DNA from: an uncultured Oscillospiraceae bacterium
GTDB lineage: Bacteria; Bacillota; Clostridia; Oscillospirales; Oscillospiraceae
DNA length: 12,852 bases
Assembly (NCBI GenBank): GCA_905236265.1
Contig: CAJOOV010000179.1
Span: 1 to 12,852 of the forward strand
Direction: 5' to 3'
Shown here: positions 7,308 through 12,852 of the stretch, in pieces
Layout: each line of letters begins with the position of its first letter
Numbering within the stretch: position 1 is the stretch's first letter
Notes under the pieces: generated by a model
Seen by the model: only the letters and a program-made list of their open reading frames with translations
Databases searched by the model: none
Told to the model about the DNA's origin: nothing
Program-made: the position numbers and the translations under genes

Positions 7308-8468
7308 TCACAGCCTTGTGCAAAGCAGCAGCAAATCCCCCTCCTGCAGCGTATCCCCGCCGCGAGGCAGGATTACGCCGCCCCGGCGGTGGATGGCGGC
7401 CAGCCATGTGCGCCGGGACAGCTCCAGCTCCTCTACCGTCTGTCCCGTCCACGGATGCTCCGGGGTGAGCCGCAGGCTTCTCACGCTGATGCCGTTGTCC
7501 TTCTCCGCTCCCACGGCGACCAGCAGCACCCCATCCCCCGGCTCCAGCGCCGGGCAGCGAGCCGGAGGCAGCAGCCGGTTTCCCCGCCGCACCAGTGCGC
7601 TCACCAGCGCAGAGGGAAGTGCCAGCTCCCCTGCGCTGCGCCCCGCCCACGGGTGCCCGTCCGTCACCGTCACCCAGAGGAATTGGGGCTGCAGCCCCTC
7701 CCCGTTCTGGCGGGATTTGATGCGGGTGTACTGCTCCACGAATCCGGCGGAGAGAATACCGGTGGGGATAGCCACCATACCCACGCCCAGAAAGGTTATC
7801 ATAATCCCGAACAGCCGCCCCATTGCGGTGACCGGGTAGATGTCCCCGTAGCCCACGGTCAGCAGGGTGGACACCGCCCACCAGAAGCCGGAGAAGGCAT
7901 TTTGAAACACCTCCGGCTGCGCCTCATGCTCCAGCGAGTACATACACAGAGAGGAGGCGGTCATCAGAACCAGAATGATAAAGATGGAGGAGACAAGCTG
8001 ATCCCGCTTTCCCCGGATGACATCGCCGATGACGCTGAGGGCATCGTAATAGGCGTTGATGCGAAACAGCCGCAGAATCCGTATCACCCGGAACATCCGA
8101 AAGGCCACCACCCCCGCCGGGAAGAACACCGGAAGGTAATACGGGGCAAAGGAGAGCAGGTCTACCAGACCGGAAAAGGAGGTCACATAGCGCAGCACCG
8201 CCCGCTTCGGCCTGTCCTCCGGGTAGAGGTACTCCGCCGTCCACACCCGCAGGGCATACTCCACCGTAAAGCACAGCACAGTGACCAATTCCAGAGCGTT
8301 CATCACCCCCTGCCACGGTGCGGCGGCATCGAAGGTCTCCAGTATGGCAATCACCAGATTGGTGAGTATCAGCAGCATCACCGCAATGTCAAAGCTGCGG
8401 CTCACCCTGTCGCTGTCCTGTCCGATTTGGATAATGTCAAAAATACGCCGTTTTCTCTGCTCACTCAT
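7308..8468 (-). CDS. Voltage-gated potassium channel with two C-terminal RCK_C (TrkA_C) domains
   Basis: A 386-aa six-transmembrane K+ channel of the inner membrane. The start ATG at 8468 follows GGGAGG and yields a normal N terminus. S1 lies near residues 25-45, S2 near 55-75. S4 is unmistakable: arginines at 124, 127, 130, 133 and 136, every third residue. The pore helix FWWAVSTLL leads to the K+ selectivity filter TVGYGD at 204-209, followed by S6 with PTGILSAGF. After S6 there is no Rossmann (RCK_N) domain. Instead two similar cytosolic modules follow directly, about 262-320 and 330-386, each with HPWxGxxxxEL, an RRG turn and an L-x-x-GD motif near the end, matching RCK_C/TrkA_C ligand-binding domains. 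Gating by voltage plus a small ligand is inferred. It is a single-gene unit with its own promoter and terminator. Confidence 0.93.
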   Translation of the reverse strand: MSEQRKRRIFDIIQIGQDSDRVSRSFDIAVMLLILTNLVIAILETFDAAAPWQGVMNALELVTVLCFTVEYALRVWTAEYLYPEDRPKRAVLRYVTSFSGLVDLLSFAPYYLPVFFPAGVVAFRMFRVIRILRLFRINAYYDALSVIGDVIRGKRDQLVSSIFIILVLMTASSLCMYSLEHEAQPEVFQNAFSGFWWAVSTLLTVGYGDIYPVTAMGRLFGIMITFLGVGMVAIPTGILSAGFVEQYTRIKSRQNGEGLQPQFLWVTVTDGHPWAGRSAGELALPSALVSALVRRGNRLLPPARCPALEPGDGVLLVAVGAEKDNGISVRSLRLTPEHPWTGQTVEELELSRRTWLAAIHRRGGVILPRGGDTLQEGDLLLLCTRL

Positions 8469-8501
8469 GCCCCTGCCTCCCTGAGCGTTCGTCTGAATGG
8501 C

Positions 8502-8507
8502 ATTATA
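8502..8507 (-). promoter_or_regulatory. -10 element of the channel gene promoter
   Basis: On the minus strand the sequence GGGTATAATGCC contains a perfect TATAAT, placing the start of transcription about 27 nt before the ATG at 8468. The -35 region at 17 bp spacing is weak (TTCCCG at 8530-8525), so an activator may help. Confidence 0.6.
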
Positions 8508-8551
8508 CCCTAAAGCGCAGGCGGCGGGAAGAGATTTTGGGAAAAACTCTG

Positions 8552-8580
8552 TTGCCTGAGCGTCCTTTTGCTGATATACT
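8552..8580 (+). promoter_or_regulatory. Sigma-A promoter for the pRiA4b ORF-3-like gene
   Basis: TTGCCT (8552-8557), a 17-bp spacer ending in TGA, then TATACT (8575-8580), an extended -10 context. Transcription would start near 8587, leaving a leader of about 130 nt before the ATG at 8719. The leader has a small hairpin, GCAGAG (8595-8600) with CTCTGC (8605-8610). It is arranged back to back with the channel promoter. Confidence 0.7.
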
Positions 8581-8718
8581 GGTGCTGTGTCGGTGCAGAG
8601 GCCCCTCTGCTGCTTTCTCAGCCCCCTTCTGTTCCGCTCCGGCAGTAGTCCACCCTGATTGCGCCGGCCAGCACAGGTCAATCCCGCTGCGCTCCGGCTG
8701 TTTACGGAGGAAACCCCT

Positions 8719-10392
8719 ATGGCTACAGACCGCCTGTTTGAACTTGCCTTTCTTTACCGCAAAACAAAGCTGTGGAAACAGCTCTATGATACGGAGTTAT
8801 TTGCCTTCTGCGACACCGATGACCGGCTCTGCTTCTGCTGCGTCATGGGGCAGAACGGCCAGCACATTGCCCTTGCCGTCTATCCGGGACAGGAGGGCAT
8901 TGACTCCTTTCGTCAGATTCTCGACGCCCCGGAGGAGATGACCCCCGCCTTTCGCCACGAGCTGTTCTTCTCCCAGCGCTGCCTGCAATGCTGCTTCGAG
9001 AACCGGGACGGTCTCTCCCCCGGACAGGAGCAGGAGGCCCGCAGCTACGCCCGGCGGATGGGGCTCACCCTGCGGGGGAAGAATGCCTTCCCCGCCTTTC
9101 TTTCCAACCGCCCCGGCAGCATTCCGTGGCCGGAGCTGTCCGAGGGGGAGGATGGGCTGCTGTGCCAGGCGCTGGAATACGCCCTGATGCTCTCCAAAGC
9201 GCTGGAGCGCACCGGCAAGGAGGCTCTTGGCTTTCGCTTCTGCATTCCCTGTCAGGGTGAGATTCCCCTTCTGAGCCGGGATTCTGACGGAAACCCGGTC
9301 TTTGGCAGGGTTGCTCTGCCTGAGCCTGTACCCCCGGTCTTTCCTGAGCCTGCACCCACGGACGAGCTGAGCCTGAAACGCCTCTCCCGCCTTCAGCGCA
9401 AGGGGGAATGGCAGTGCGAGGTGATACTGGCGCCCCAGCCCATGGAGCCGGAGGGGGATGCCGCCCCCGCCTTTCCGGCGCTGCTGCTGTGCTGGGATAC
9501 GATGAGAGAGATGACCGTCTCCACCCAGCCGGTGCCTCTGGGGGACGGACAGCCGGAGCAATTGCTCAGTGAGTTCTGCGCCCTGATGCTGCGGGAAAAC
9601 CGCCGCCCTGCCTCCATTCTGGTGCGGGATAGGCGCACCTTTGCCCTGCTGCGCCGCCTTTCTGAGCGGCTCGGCATTTCCCTTGCCATGGAGGATACTC
9701 TGGACGAGCTGGACGAGGTGGAGGAGTATCTCTTCTCCGCCCTGCAGGAAGGGAGCGATCTGGATAACGATCTGTCCATCCTTGTGGAGCTGCTCTCCGA
9801 TCTGGACCCGGACGGTCTGAGAGAGATGCCCGCCGAGCTTCGGGAACAGCTGACCGCACTGGACGAGGCGGGGCTGCTGCCTGAAGAGCTGTCCCGCAAG
9901 CTGGCTGCCGCCTTCTCCTCCCGCTCTTCCGGCACCGTCACGCCCATGCCGAAACGCTCCAAGCGGGGCAGACGGCGCAAATACGCAGAGCGCAGCTATG
10001 TCATCAGCGTCTCTCTGGGAACCGGCTGCTACCGGCATATCCGCATTTCCGCAGGAGATACCTTTGCAGATCTGTCCGCTGCCATTCTGGATGCCTTCCG
10101 TTTTTCCGACGACCACATGCACATGTTCTGTCTGGACAACCGCACATGGGACAGCCGTGAGGTTTACATCAGCGAGAAGGACGAGTACGGGGAGGACGCA
10201 CGCCTCAGCCGGAGATACCGCCTTGGAGAGGTGGGGCTCCACGAAGGGCAGCGCTTTAAGTACCTCTTCGACTTCGGGGAGGAGTGGCTCTTCCAGTGCC
10301 GGGTGCTTCGGGAGCTGGAGGAGGAGACAGAGCAGCCCACTGTGGTTCGCAGCAAGGGCAAGGCTCCCCGGCAGTATGAGCCTCTGGAATAA
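8719..10392 (+). CDS. Multi-domain protein with C-terminal plasmid pRiA4b ORF-3-like domain
   Basis: A 557-aa soluble protein of unknown function. The start ATG at 8719 is preceded by ACGGAGGAAACCCCT, an excellent RBS; an in-frame ATG 60 nt upstream lacks one. The first 150 residues hold a conserved-looking alpha/beta region (LYRKTKLWKQLYD, then FCCVMGQNGQHIALAVYPG). About 225-350 holds a second region (LLLCWDTMREMTV, then SILVRDRRTFALLRRL) of the kind often found with this family in Clostridia. Residues 350-405 are acidic and Leu-rich. A very basic linker (KRSKRGRRRK) near 411-420 leads into the C-terminal domain, about 427-557. That domain has YVISVSLGTG, HMHMFCLDNRTW and FKYLFDFGEEWLFQCRV, the signature of the pRiA4b ORF-3/IS1096 TnpR-like family. 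No transposase is nearby. DNA or RNA binding is plausible from the basic linker, but unproven. Confidence 0.85.
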   Translation: MATDRLFELAFLYRKTKLWKQLYDTELFAFCDTDDRLCFCCVMGQNGQHIALAVYPGQEGIDSFRQILDAPEEMTPAFRHELFFSQRCLQCCFENRDGLSPGQEQEARSYARRMGLTLRGKNAFPAFLSNRPGSIPWPELSEGEDGLLCQALEYALMLSKALERTGKEALGFRFCIPCQGEIPLLSRDSDGNPVFGRVALPEPVPPVFPEPAPTDELSLKRLSRLQRKGEWQCEVILAPQPMEPEGDAAPAFPALLLCWDTMREMTVSTQPVPLGDGQPEQLLSEFCALMLRENRRPASILVRDRRTFALLRRLSERLGISLAMEDTLDELDEVEEYLFSALQEGSDLDNDLSILVELLSDLDPDGLREMPAELREQLTALDEAGLLPEELSRKLAAAFSSRSSGTVTPMPKRSKRGRRRKYAERSYVISVSLGTGCYRHIRISAGDTFADLSAAILDAFRFSDDHMHMFCLDNRTWDSREVYISEKDEYGEDARLSRRYRLGEVGLHEGQRFKYLFDFGEEWLFQCRVLRELEEETEQPTVVRSKGKAPRQYEPLE

Positions 10393-10426
10393 TGACAGCC
10401 TCCGGCTTTCGCCGGAGGCTGTCATT
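10391..10426. terminator. Perfect 16-bp hairpin between convergent genes
   Basis: AATGACAGCCTCCGGC (10391-10406) and GCCGGAGGCTGTCATT (10411-10426) form an uninterrupted 16-bp stem with a 4-nt loop: TTTC on the plus strand, GAAA (a GNRA-type loop) on the minus. It overlaps the last two bases of the TAA stop of the upstream gene and lies 17 nt past the stop of the minus-strand lipoprotein gene. Neither side has a strong T tract, so it may act as a transcript-end stabiliser as well as a terminator. Confidence 0.8.
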
Positions 10427-10443
10427 GCGCTGTCATCTTTCCT

Positions 10444-11187
10444 TCACCCGTCCAGACTCCGAAACTCCACCGTGTCCGTGAGGGTTGCATCCCCCTGCAG
10501 GTCGGCATACACATAGACCAGCGAAAAGCCGCTGGGCTCCCCCGGTACATCGGAGTGCGTCTGGCAGAGGATGCAGTAATTCATTCCCGCAACCACCTGC
10601 GTCCCCACCAGCGCCACAGGGGTATAGGCCACGCCTGCCAGCTCCTGCACCGCAATGTCAAGGGCTGCGCAGGCCTCCTCCGTCAGCTCCGGGGTCTCCG
10701 GCATCGACCATCCCCCCATCAGCCCCTCTTCCGGCACCTCCACCGCACTGTTCAGGAAGTCCGTGATCTCCACTCTGCCCTCTAAGTCCTCATAGAGATA
10801 CACAATGGTATAGGCCGCCTCAGCGTCCTGCTCCTCAGGGGTCATTTTGCACAGCAGGCAGTAGTTGCTCCCCGCCACCACCTGTGAGCCGATATAGGCA
10901 ATCGGCTCCAGCCGGGCGCCGGAAAAGCGCTCCATCGCCCTGTCCAGCACGGACTGGATGTCCGGCGTGATGACCGGGGAATCTGCCAGCTCCCAGCCGC
11001 CCTCCACCGGGGCATCCTCCACGGGAAGAATCGTCTCCCATTCCATGTCCTCTGCTTCATCAGGAAGGTTCTCCCCCTCCTCCGCCGGTGCCTCCCCCTC
11101 AGCTATCTCGGCGGTTCCGGTCTGTACGCAGGCGGTGAGTGCAAGCAGGCACAGGGCGGTGAGGATAATAAAGATTCTTTTTTTCAT
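10444..11187 (-). CDS. Lipoprotein with two tandem cystatin-like domains
   Basis: A 247-aa predicted exported lipoprotein. The signal peptide is MKKR plus a hydrophobic run with lipobox LTAC (Cys20). The RBS AAGGAG lies about 10 nt upstream of the ATG. Residues 21-60 are an acidic, Pro/Glu-rich spacer. Then come two copies of one domain with an exact 95-residue offset: GGW at 63-65 and 158-160, a helix of about 20 residues, QVVAGSNY at 102-109 and QVVAGMNY at 197-204, and a closing strand pair (IVYLYEDL, LVYVYADL). A glycine N-terminal to a helix, followed by QxVxG in a hairpin, is the layout of cystatins and stefins, tight inhibitors of papain-like cysteine proteases. Both copies have a CxxC right after the motif (110/113 and 205/208), which stefins lack. 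Cystatin fold is well supported by pattern; protease inhibition and target are inference. It is a single-gene unit. Confidence 0.82.
   Translation of the reverse strand: MKKRIFIILTALCLLALTACVQTGTAEIAEGEAPAEEGENLPDEAEDMEWETILPVEDAPVEGGWELADSPVITPDIQSVLDRAMERFSGARLEPIAYIGSQVVAGSNYCLLCKMTPEEQDAEAAYTIVYLYEDLEGRVEITDFLNSAVEVPEEGLMGGWSMPETPELTEEACAALDIAVQELAGVAYTPVALVGTQVVAGMNYCILCQTHSDVPGEPSGFSLVYVYADLQGDATLTDTVEFRSLDG
10456..11001 (-). repeat. Internal tandem duplication encoding two cystatin-like domains
   Basis: The protein repeats with a period of 95 residues (285 nt). Copy 1 begins at GGW65 and copy 2 at GGW160, and QVVAG, the NYCxLC segment and the VYxYxDLxG segment keep the same offset. 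The copies have diverged clearly at the protein level, so the duplication is old. Confidence 0.8.
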
Positions 11188-11279
11188 CAGTGATTCTCCT
11201 TGTCTTTTATCGGTTGAACAGGTTGGCGCCCTCCTGTTTCAGGCCGCACCGCAGCCCTCCCAGAGGACATTACATCCAG

Positions 11280-11310
11280 AATTGCAATTACAGTTGATGT
11301 CTGGTAAAAT
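11280..11310 (+). promoter_or_regulatory. Sigma-A promoter of the DUF3737 gene with overlapping palindrome
   Basis: TTGCAA (11282-11287), a 17-bp spacer and TAAAAT (11305-11310) match the sigma-A consensus well. The gene starts about 29 nt after the predicted transcription start, with AAAGGAG before the ATG at 11346. A perfect 10-bp palindrome AATTGCAATT (11280-11289) covers the -35 element and could be a regulator site; the opposite gene reads away from the same region. Confidence 0.72.
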
Positions 11311-11345
11311 AACAGGCCAGCAGATCAATAAAGGAGCATGATACC

Positions 11346-12191
11346 ATGACTGTCATTGAGAACAAAACATTCGATCAGGAACGTGCGCTGTACGGCTGCT
11401 CTGACATTCGTGTGACAGGCTGCCGGTTCGACGGCCCGGCCGACGGAGAGAGCGCCTTTAAAGAGGGCAACCACATCACGGTGGAGGACAGCTTTTTCAA
11501 CCTTCGCTACCCCTTCTGGCACGACGAGACCCTGCACATAGAAAACTGCGAGCTGACGCCCCTGTGCCGTGCCGCACTGTGGTACTCCCGCCATGTCACC
11601 ATCCGCAATTCCAAGCTCCACGGCATCAAGGCGCTCCGGGAGTGCGCCGACGTGCGCATGGAGCACTGCGACATTGTCTCCCCGGAGTTCGGCTGGTCCG
11701 TGGCGGGCATGGAAATGAAGGACAGCAGTGCAGAGAGCGAATACCTTATGCTCCGCTCTGAGCGTCTCCGCTTTGACCATGTGTCCCTGAAGGGGAAATA
11801 CTCCTTCCAGTATATCACCGACTCCCAGTTTACCAACTGCACCTTTGACACCAAGGACGCCTTCTGGCACGCAAAGAACGTGGTGGTGCGGGACAGCGTC
11901 ATCCGCGGGGAGTATCTGGCATGGTACTGCGAGGACGTGACCTTTGAGCGCTGCACCATCATCGGCACCCAGCCTCTGTGCTACTGCAAAAACCTGCGGC
12001 TGATCGACTGCAAAATGGAGGACGCCGACCTCGCCTTTGAAAAATCTCAGGTAGAGGCCACTCTGCTTACCCCGGTGGTCAGCATCAAAAACCCCGCCTC
12101 CGGGCGTATCCTGCTCCCCGCCGTGGGTGAGATCATCCGGGACGACCCCCACTCCGCAGGGGAAGTGGTGCTCACCGGCAATGAGGCGTAA
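11346..12191 (+). CDS. DUF3737 family protein, right-handed beta-helix-like
   Basis: A 281-aa cytosolic-looking protein (no signal peptide or membrane segment) of the DUF3737 family, widespread in gut Firmicutes and uncharacterised. The start ATG at 11346 has AAAGGAG 9 nt upstream. The whole sequence is a run of short parallel-helix-like rungs of about 20 residues: ITVEDSFFN, LHIENCELT, VTIRNSKLHG, VRMEHCDIV, LRFDHVSLKG, FTNCTFDT, VVVRDSVIRG, VTFERCTIIG, LRLIDCKMED. Aromatic residues such as FW, WY and YC recur at turns. The C terminus carries the family's typical SIKNPASG and a closing segment with GEIIRDD. Such folds often bind or process polysaccharide, but no catalytic residues can be named here. 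It has its own promoter and ends before a Pho-box-like region. Confidence 0.9.
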   Translation: MTVIENKTFDQERALYGCSDIRVTGCRFDGPADGESAFKEGNHITVEDSFFNLRYPFWHDETLHIENCELTPLCRAALWYSRHVTIRNSKLHGIKALRECADVRMEHCDIVSPEFGWSVAGMEMKDSSAESEYLMLRSERLRFDHVSLKGKYSFQYITDSQFTNCTFDTKDAFWHAKNVVVRDSVIRGEYLAWYCEDVTFERCTIIGTQPLCYCKNLRLIDCKMEDADLAFEKSQVEATLLTPVVSIKNPASGRILLPAVGEIIRDDPHSAGEVVLTGNEA

Positions 12192-12200
12192 CCGGGCGTA

Positions 12201-12265
12201 TTCACAATTCCTTCACGATTTGTTTCAAAACCGTCCAACAGTTCCCCGCCCTGTTCTGGTATGAT
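12201..12265 (+). promoter_or_regulatory. Pho-box-like repeat array with extended -10 promoter
   Basis: Units start every 11 bp at 12201 (TTCACAATTCC), 12212 (TTCACGATTTG), 12223 (TTTCAAAACCG) and, more weakly, 12234 (TCCAACAGTTC). Direct TTCACA-type repeats on an 11-bp period are the form of PhoB/PhoP binding sites. TGGTATGAT follows, with -10 TATGAT at 12260-12265 and no good -35, as expected when Pho units replace it. Transcription would run rightward from about 12272. The pattern is visible; regulation by phosphate is inferred. Confidence 0.5.
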
Positions 12266-12271
12266 AACCGT

Positions 12272-12376
12272 GCGACGGGGATAACCCCTGTCCCTGTCCG
12301 TGTTGTTTTTCTTTCTCTTTCTCTTTTCTCTTTTTGCTGAGCGCCGCCGGAGGAATCCGGCGGCGCTTGGCTGTTT
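12272..12376 (+). ncRNA. Candidate small RNA downstream of Pho-box-like promoter
   Basis: Between the promoter and the terminator hairpin lie about 100 nt without a credible ORF: the only longer frame opens at GTG 12300, has no RBS and reads as a low-complexity Phe/Leu run. The predicted transcript has a small hairpin near its 5' end (GACGGGG 12274-12280 with CCCCTGTC 12285-12292, one bulge, loop ATAA), then an unpaired 30-nt pyrimidine tract (12306-12335), then a strong GC hairpin. It fits no RNA family that I recognise. It could instead be only the 3' trailer of the DUF3737 gene. Confidence 0.35.
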
Positions 12377-12379
12377 TAC
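12340..12379 (+). terminator. GC-rich hairpin terminator
   Basis: AGCGCCGCCGGA (12340-12351) and TCCGGCGGCGCT (12356-12367) form a perfect 12-bp stem with loop GGAA, followed by TGGCTGTTTTAC. The T tract is short and displaced by a few bases. It can end the DUF3737 transcript and the candidate small RNA. On the minus strand it lies just past the stop of the ArsC-family gene but has no T tail. Confidence 0.75.
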
Positions 12380-12726
12380 AAAAGCCGCCGGCTCCACTCG
12401 CTCTCCCGGAATCCTGAGAGCACAAAGTCCTCTCCGATCAGCAGGGGACGCTTCACCAGCATACCGTCTGAGGCCAGCAGGGCAAGCTGCTCCTCCTCCC
12501 CCATGGCGGGCAGCGCATCCTTCAGCCCCAGCTCCCGGTAGAGCGTTCCGCTGGTGTTGAAAAACCGCTTCAGCGCAAGTCCGCTGCGCTTTTGCCACTC
12601 CCGCAGCTCCTCCGCCGTGGGGTTCTCCTCCCGGATGGGGCGTTCCTGGACGGCGATGCCATGGGCATCCAGCCACTGTTTCGCCTTCCGGCAGGTGGAG
12701 CATTTGCTGTAGCACAAGAAAACCAT
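12376..12726 (-). CDS. ArsC/Spx-family thioredoxin-fold protein (YusI-like)
   Basis: A 116-aa protein of the arsenate reductase (ArsC)/Spx superfamily, closest by memory to Bacillus YusI. The N-terminal strand leads into CYSKCSTCRKA with a CxxC at Cys9 and Cys12 (plus Cys5). Further family landmarks are LKRFFNTSGTLYREL near 52-66, LLASDGMLVKRPLL near 83-96, and GF near 105-106. The length is typical and the frame intact. The start ATG at 12726 has only a modest upstream AGAGAGTGGG. Members are often labelled arsenate reductase, but the CxxC points to a thiol-redox or Spx-like role; true arsenate reduction is not shown. No ars genes are adjacent. It is transcribed towards the DUF3737 gene and apparently alone. 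Confidence 0.9.
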   Translation of the reverse strand: MVFLCYSKCSTCRKAKQWLDAHGIAVQERPIREENPTAEELREWQKRSGLALKRFFNTSGTLYRELGLKDALPAMGEEEQLALLASDGMLVKRPLLIGEDFVLSGFRESEWSRRLL

Positions 12727-12852
12727 TGTTATCCCACTCTCTTCCCTTACGGCTCCCTCCCGGTTTTTAAGGAACCGCTGAACAAATCAGGCTACGGCGT
12801 CTGAGCGGTCTGTTTTCCGCCATCCGGGTCTAAAATCCCTTGAAATACGTCA
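12727..12852. other. Intergenic segment upstream of the ArsC-family gene, with nested inverted repeats
   Basis: No ORF was recognised. ACCGCT (12774-12779) pairs with AGCGGT (12804-12809), and CTGA-ACAAA-TCAG lies inside this pair. No convincing promoter for the minus-strand gene was found. It may be part of a repeated extragenic element or the leader of the ArsC-family gene; this cannot be decided from one copy. Confidence 0.3.

Noticed and set aside
6087..8513. 808-codon plus-strand open frame opposite the hub and channel genes
   Set aside because: It crosses two real genes, their intergenic region and a terminator. Its composition (His, Gln, Pro, Arg-rich) is that of a shadow frame, while the minus-strand frames have clear domains.
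8797..10425. Long minus-strand open frame opposite the pRiA4b-like gene
   Set aside because: No domain match, low-complexity Gly/Gln/Leu composition, and the opposite strand encodes a recognisable family with a good RBS and promoter.
12300..12560. Plus-strand frame starting with a Phe/Leu-rich run that looks like a signal peptide
   Set aside because: The hydrophobic run is just the pyrimidine tract; the start is GTG without an RBS and the frame runs through a terminator hairpin and antisense to the ArsC-family gene.
12376..12726. Calling the ArsC-family protein an arsenate detoxification enzyme
   Set aside because: The CxxC motif and YusI-like sequence point to a wider redox family, and there are no ars operon genes beside it.
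1..12852. CRISPR array, tRNA or rRNA genes, transposase or integrase
   Set aside because: No regularly spaced direct repeats, cloverleaf with acceptor end, conserved rRNA segments or recombinase motifs were seen on either strand.

Overview
The window looks like the chromosome of a GC-rich Firmicute from the class Clostridia, probably Oscillospiraceae/Ruminococcaceae-like. The basis is AGGAGG-type ribosome binding sites before nearly every gene, sigma-A-type promoters, lipoprotein signal peptides, a DUF3737 protein, a YusI-like ArsC-family protein and a clostridial-type second topoisomerase pair. This is an inference from gene content; no rRNA or tRNA is present to confirm it. No rRNA, tRNA, CRISPR array, transposase or integrase was seen. 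No gene-free stretch exceeds 300 bases.

Layout. (1) Bases 1-4558, plus strand: the 3' part of a ParE/GyrB-like subunit, a complete ParC/GyrA-like subunit 15 nt downstream, then a lipoprotein with a transglutaminase-like domain whose catalytic Cys is replaced by Ser. A 13-bp hairpin ends this run. (2) Bases 4599-7088, minus strand: a phage-type tail hub/fibre protein followed by a holin, with no other phage genes visible. (3) Bases 7308-8468, minus strand: a voltage-gated K+ channel with two C-terminal RCK_C/TrkA_C domains, with its own terminator and promoter. (4) Bases 8719-10392, plus strand: a 557-aa protein ending in a pRiA4b ORF-3-like domain, driven by a good promoter with a long leader. 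(5) Bases 10444-11187, minus strand: a lipoprotein made of two tandem cystatin-like repeats, each with the QVVAG signature. (6) Bases 11346-12191, plus strand: a DUF3737 protein behind a clear promoter. (7) Bases 12201-12370, plus strand: an array of 11-bp repeats resembling a Pho box, an extended -10 element, a polypyrimidine tract and a GC-rich hairpin, with no credible ORF: a candidate small RNA. (8) Bases 12376-12726, minus strand: an ArsC/Spx-family thioredoxin-fold protein.

The genes do not form one pathway. The topoisomerase subunits form one enzyme and are probably co-transcribed with the lipoprotein. The hub and holin form a second two-gene unit. The rest look like single-gene transcription units separated by hairpins. 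The most notable items are the tandem cystatin-like lipoprotein, the Pho-box-like promoter feeding a short non-coding transcript, the orphan hub-holin pair and the Cys-to-Ser transglutaminase-like lipoprotein.
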